33,078 nt of DNA, taken from the NCBI GenBank assembly GCA_015068025.1, contig SVLH01000019.1:1-33078 (forward strand), written 5' to 3'. This stretch comes from Oscillospiraceae bacterium (GTDB taxonomy: Bacteria; Bacillota; Clostridia; Oscillospirales; Oscillospiraceae). Position 1 is the first letter of the stretch, and each line of letters begins with the position of its first letter. Shown here in pieces: positions 30,344 to 33,078 of the stretch. Both the position numbers and the translations under genes were made by a program. Below the pieces are notes generated by a model, which did not search any database, was not told where the DNA came from, and saw nothing but the letters and a program-made list of their open reading frames with translations.

Positions 30344-31189
30344 TTAATAGCCGATAATCAGACCTTTTTCCATGGCGTAGAAACTGGTCAGGCCACGGCA
30401 GGAGAGGATGTCCACGCTCCTGACCGGCAGAGTCTCCAGAATCTGCTCCTTCAGTTTCTGGGCGCCGGTGGCGTTCTCACAGTGGGAGATCACCACCTCT
30501 GCGCCGGTGCAGTCCTTGCTCTCCGCCATGATCTTGGCCAGCGCCTTATAGGTTTTCACCTCACCCCGCGCCTTGCCCACCACCTGAATGGTGCCCTGGG
30601 GAGAGGCCACAGCCGTAACATGGATGCCCAGAGAGTGCAGCAGCGTGCCAACCAGAGGACGCATCCGCCCATTCTTAATCAGGTTGTCAAAGCTTTCCAA
30701 TGTAAAGCAGGTGCGCAGGGACGCCTGATAAATCCGCAGCATGCCGCACAGTTCCTCGAAGTCCACTTCCGGGTTGGCCTCGATGATCTCCTTGGTTTTC
30801 CGGATCAGCAGAACCATCGCACCGGCGGTCGCCTTGGAGTCAATGATGCAGATCTTCTTTTCCGGATGCTCCTCCAGCACCATCTCCCGCGCCATAACGG
30901 CGGCATTATAGGTGCCGGAAAGGTTTGCGGAAATTGTGAAGCACAGCGTGCAGTCACCCGCTTCAAAGGCCTTTGCGAAATCGCCGGGAGAGGGGCAGGC
31001 CGAGGATGCCGCGCTGCTCTCCTGACTCATGGCCGCGAGCATCTCCGGCACACACAGGTCATCGTTGTCCATAAATTCGCGCTCGCCCACCTGTATGCGC
31101 AGAGAAACCAGCTGGAACCGAATGCTCTCGCTGTTGAAATCACAGGTGCGAAGGTCGCAGCTGCTGTCACTGACTATATTCCAAATCAT
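30344..31189 (-). CDS. DegV family fatty-acid-binding protein
   Basis: 281 residues, the family's usual length. It starts MIWNIVSDSSCDL, the characteristic DegV N-terminus, and the second domain contains the lipid site region (FTISANLSGTYNAAVMARE), with a late SCRGLTSFYAMEKG. DegV (FakB-type) proteins bind a fatty acid, and in several Firmicutes present it to FakA kinase for phosphorylation, so it may take part in fatty-acid incorporation. No fakA partner is in the window. ATG at 31189 with GAGGAG just upstream; the frame stays open to 31327 but that runs over the promoter. Confidence 0.93.
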   Translation of the reverse strand: MIWNIVSDSSCDLRTCDFNSESIRFQLVSLRIQVGEREFMDNDDLCVPEMLAAMSQESSAASSACPSPGDFAKAFEAGDCTLCFTISANLSGTYNAAVMAREMVLEEHPEKKICIIDSKATAGAMVLLIRKTKEIIEANPEVDFEELCGMLRIYQASLRTCFTLESFDNLIKNGRMRPLVGTLLHSLGIHVTAVASPQGTIQVVGKARGEVKTYKALAKIMAESKDCTGAEVVISHCENATGAQKLKEQILETLPVRSVDILSCRGLTSFYAMEKGLIIGY

Positions 31190-31231
31190 TTCATACTCCT
31201 CGTAATCTGGTTTTGAAAACCACTTTTGTTT

Positions 31232-31260
31232 ATCATACCCTCTGCCGCTTTGTTTGTCAA
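31232..31260 (-). promoter_or_regulatory. Promoter of the DegV gene
   Basis: On the minus strand TTGACA (31260-31255), 17 bases, TATGAT (31237-31232). It is a near-consensus promoter just beyond the stop of the TIM-barrel gene. Confidence 0.9.
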
Positions 31261-31292
31261 CAAAAAATGGCACGGCTGTTGTTCGTTTTGCG

Positions 31293-32090
31293 TTAAAATC
31301 CCGCGCGCACCGCATTGATCGCGGCAACTGCTGCGGCGGAGTCCGTTTTCGGAAATAGTTCGAAGGCGATTATTCCGTCATAGCCGAGGGTTTGGAGTTC
31401 CTGCAGCACCGCGCGGTAGTCGATGGCGCCGGTGCCGGGCTCGCCCCGTCCCGGTGCGTCGGCAATGTGGATGCAGCCGATCAGGGGAAGATAGCTGCGA
31501 AGCGTTTCCATTATTTTGCCCTCGTTGAGGTACATGTGATACGCATCATACAGAATTTTTATCGCCGGGGAGTTCACCGCACTTACAATCTCTGCGGCAT
31601 CTTTCGTATATTTCAGGAAGTTGCCGATATGCTCCACTTGCACGTTCAGCGCTTCCAGACACAGCGTCACGCCGGCCGCCTCCGCTTCCGGTGCAATCGC
31701 CGTCAGGGTTCGGATCATGGCCGCGGTCTTTTCCGCGTCGCTGTACTGCAAAAAGAGGTCGGCGGCGTAGGGGTGGGGCTCCGGCAGCAGCTCATTGGAG
31801 TGGACGGCCAGCCGCTTGCAGCCGAGCTTCTGCGCCATCTGCAGCGAATTCCGCAGGAAGTCCAGATATTCCTCCCCGTGGGCAGGATCACACAGAGAAA
31901 ACGGCCCATCGCCGCCCATGCAGGAGATCTCCACGCCATATTCCCGGCAGAGAACAGCGAGTTCGTCGGGGTCTTTCACCGTCCAGTCCCAGATCTCCAC
32001 ATAGTCAAAGCCGTCCCGCTTTGCCGCCGCAAAACGCGCTTCAAAGGGCAGTTCCCGATAAACCGTTTCAATATTGACCGAATACTTCAT
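31293..32090 (-). CDS. TIM-barrel sugar isomerase/epimerase family protein (hydroxypyruvate isomerase-like)
   Basis: 265 residues of the AP endonuclease-2-type TIM barrel. The metal-binding acids and His are in place: LCLEALNVQVEHIG (Glu), KILYDAYHMYLNEG (Asp, His), CIHIADAPGRGEPGTG (His, Asp), and IAFELFPKTD near the C-terminus (Glu). The DAPGRGEPGTG motif is shared with hydroxypyruvate isomerase and related sugar isomerases, so an aldose-ketose or epimerase role is likely, but the substrate is not known. Monocistronic with its own promoter (32130-32158). No sugar kinase or transport gene is adjacent. Confidence 0.9.
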   Translation of the reverse strand: MKYSVNIETVYRELPFEARFAAAKRDGFDYVEIWDWTVKDPDELAVLCREYGVEISCMGGDGPFSLCDPAHGEEYLDFLRNSLQMAQKLGCKRLAVHSNELLPEPHPYAADLFLQYSDAEKTAAMIRTLTAIAPEAEAAGVTLCLEALNVQVEHIGNFLKYTKDAAEIVSAVNSPAIKILYDAYHMYLNEGKIMETLRSYLPLIGCIHIADAPGRGEPGTGAIDYRAVLQELQTLGYDGIIAFELFPKTDSAAAVAAINAVRAGF

Positions 32091-32129
32091 GCCTTCTCTC
32101 CTGTTCCCCTGTTGTGGTTTGTTTTTTTC

Positions 32130-32158
32130 ATCATACCATTCGCAGGGAGGTCTGTCCA
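32130..32158 (-). promoter_or_regulatory. Promoter of the TIM-barrel gene
   Basis: On the minus strand TGGACA (32158-32153), 17 bases, TATGAT (32135-32130). Confidence 0.75.
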
Positions 32159-32195
32159 GAAGCGGATAGGGGCGCGGTCTGCCCTTTAACGGCGC

Positions 32196-32225
32196 AAAAA
32201 GAAGCCCGCACGGTGTGCGGGCTTC
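32196..32225 (-). terminator. Terminator of the amino-acid ABC transporter operon
   Basis: An 11-bp stem (32201-32211 with 32215-32225, loop ggt) followed on the minus strand by a run of T (complement of 32196-32200). Confidence 0.93.
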
Positions 32226-32242
32226 TCATTCCTTTGCAATTC

Positions 32243-33022
32243 TTACAGCACCTTGCTGAGGAAGTCCTGCAGTCTGGGGTGCCTGGGGCTGCCGAAGAGT
32301 TCCTCGGGCGTGCCTTCTTCCAGCAGCAGGCCGTCTGCCATGAACAGGACGCGGTTTCCCACTTCCCGGGCAAAGCCCATCTCGTGGGTGACCACCACCA
32401 TGGTCATGCCCTCGTTTGCCAGCTGCTTCATGACTTCCAGCACCTCGCCCACCATTTCAGGGTCGAGGGCAGAGGTGGGCTCATCAAAGAGCATGACCTC
32501 GGGTTCCATGGCCAACGCACGAACAATGGCCACGCGCTGCTTCTGACCGCCGGAGAGCTGGATGGGATAGGCACTGGCACGGTCGGCAAGACCGACACGC
32601 TCCAGCAGCGCCATAGCCTTCTCCTCCGCTTCCGCCTTGGACAGACCGCGGACCTGAATGGGGGCCAGCGTCATGTTTTCCAGAACGGTCATATGGGGGA
32701 AGAGGTTGAAGTGCTGGAACACCATGCCCATCTTGCGGCGGTGCTTGTCGATATCCAGCTTCACCAGCGTACCCTGCTGGTTGGGGATCTTCTTTTTGGT
32801 GATGTCCACACCGTCGAACACGATGGAGCCGCCGGTGGGCTCCTCCATCAGGTTCAGGCTTCGCAGGAAGGTGGACTTACCGGAGCCGGAGGGACCGATG
32901 ACCACGATCACATCGCCGCGGTTGATGTCCACGGTGACACCGTCCAGCGCGCGGATGGCGCCCTTGTTGTAATGCTTTTTCAGGTCTGTGACCCGGATCA
33001 GGCTATCATCTCTTGCTGCCAC
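32243..33022 (-). CDS. Polar amino-acid ABC transporter ATP-binding protein (GlnQ-like)
   Basis: 259 residues. Walker [10 protein letters not shown] (about 43-51), Q-loop [16 protein letters not shown], signature [15 protein letters not shown], Walker [16 protein letters not shown]-loop VTHEMGFA. This is the GlnQ/HisP type of ATPase used with a polar amino-acid permease and a binding protein. The start is GTG at 33022 with AAGGAG eight bases before. A short insert of about 18 residues ([19 protein letters not shown]) before the Q-loop is a modest extension relative to E. coli GlnQ. It overlaps the upstream permease by 17 bases. The transported amino acid is unknown; the binding protein is not in the window. 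Confidence 0.95.
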   Translation of the reverse strand: MAARDDSLIRVTDLKKHYNKGAIRALDGVTVDINRGDVIVVIGPSGSGKSTFLRSLNLMEEPTGGSIVFDGVDITKKKIPNQQGTLVKLDIDKHRRKMGMVFQHFNLFPHMTVLENMTLAPIQVRGLSKAEAEEKAMALLERVGLADRASAYPIQLSGGQKQRVAIVRALAMEPEVMLFDEPTSALDPEMVGEVLEVMKQLANEGMTMVVVTHEMGFAREVGNRVLFMADGLLLEEGTPEELFGSPRHPRLQDFLSKVL

Positions 33023-33077
33023 GGCTCATTCTCCTTTCGAAATAGGCAATGATCTTGGAGGTGGGGAAGCACAGGCA
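33006..33077 (-). CDS. Amino-acid ABC transporter permease, C-terminal fragment
   Basis: The last 23 residues of a gene that runs off the right edge, reading [19 protein letters not shown] then a short tail and TGA at 33008-33006. The FERRMS motif near the C-terminus is typical for the HisM/GlnP permease family. It overlaps the ATP-binding gene by 17 bases, which fits the usual permease-ATPase order. Confidence 0.7.
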   Translation of the reverse strand, partial: CLCFPTSKIIAYFERRMSRGSKR

Positions 33078-33078
33078 G

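Overview
The window looks like chromosomal DNA of a GC-rich, spore-forming, anaerobic Bacillota of the Clostridia, most likely an Oscillospiraceae/Ruminococcaceae-type gut bacterium. The reasons are a SpoVT sporulation regulator, type III glutamine synthetase, a ferredoxin-linked 2-oxoacid oxidoreductase, a CBS/DRTGG manganese pyrophosphatase, strong AGGAGG-type ribosome binding sites and many sigma-A-like promoters. The genus is inference. I see no rRNA, tRNA, CRISPR array, transposase or complete mobile element.

Left part (1-3627, + strand): a spoVT gene that lacks its first ~10 codons and has an in-frame stop at the break, then glnN (type III glutamine synthetase) and a small zinc-dependent phospholipase C-like protein.

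Aromatic operon (3680-11974, + strand): eight genes, aroF, tyrA, aroB, aroA, aroC, pheA, a fused aroE-aroK, and aroQ, are packed with short gaps or overlaps. Together they encode every step from PEP plus erythrose 4-phosphate to chorismate and on to prephenate, phenylpyruvate and 4-hydroxyphenylpyruvate. In front lies the most interesting element of the window: an unlabelled 32-codon leader peptide (3742-3840) with 5 Phe and 5 Tyr between codons 8 and 24. It is followed by an intrinsic terminator (3874-3904) and by a leader segment (3813-3823) that can pair with the terminator's 5' arm. This is the layout of a classical ribosome-stalling transcription attenuator.

Middle (12114-20225): a minus-strand operon of an unknown 178-residue protein plus a CstA-type peptide/pyruvate transporter; a divergent pair made of a FadR-type GntR regulator (minus) and a five-gene operon (plus) for a P-loop ATPase and a four-subunit, VOR-like 2-oxoacid:ferredoxin oxidoreductase; then ilvE behind its own promoter and a leader that contains a terminator with competing pairings. 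VOR and IlvE fit branched-chain amino acid to acyl-CoA interconversion.

Right part (20270-33078, mostly minus strand): a zinc-ribbon membrane protein with a split ThrE-type threonine/serine exporter; a four-gene unit of LRR protein, VWA-like protein, MoxR-like AAA+ ATPase and NifU-like protein; CBS-type manganese pyrophosphatase; an M24 aminopeptidase; a fumarylacetoacetate hydrolase-family enzyme (+ strand); a DegV protein; a TIM-barrel isomerase; and an amino-acid ABC transporter ATPase whose permease runs off the right edge.
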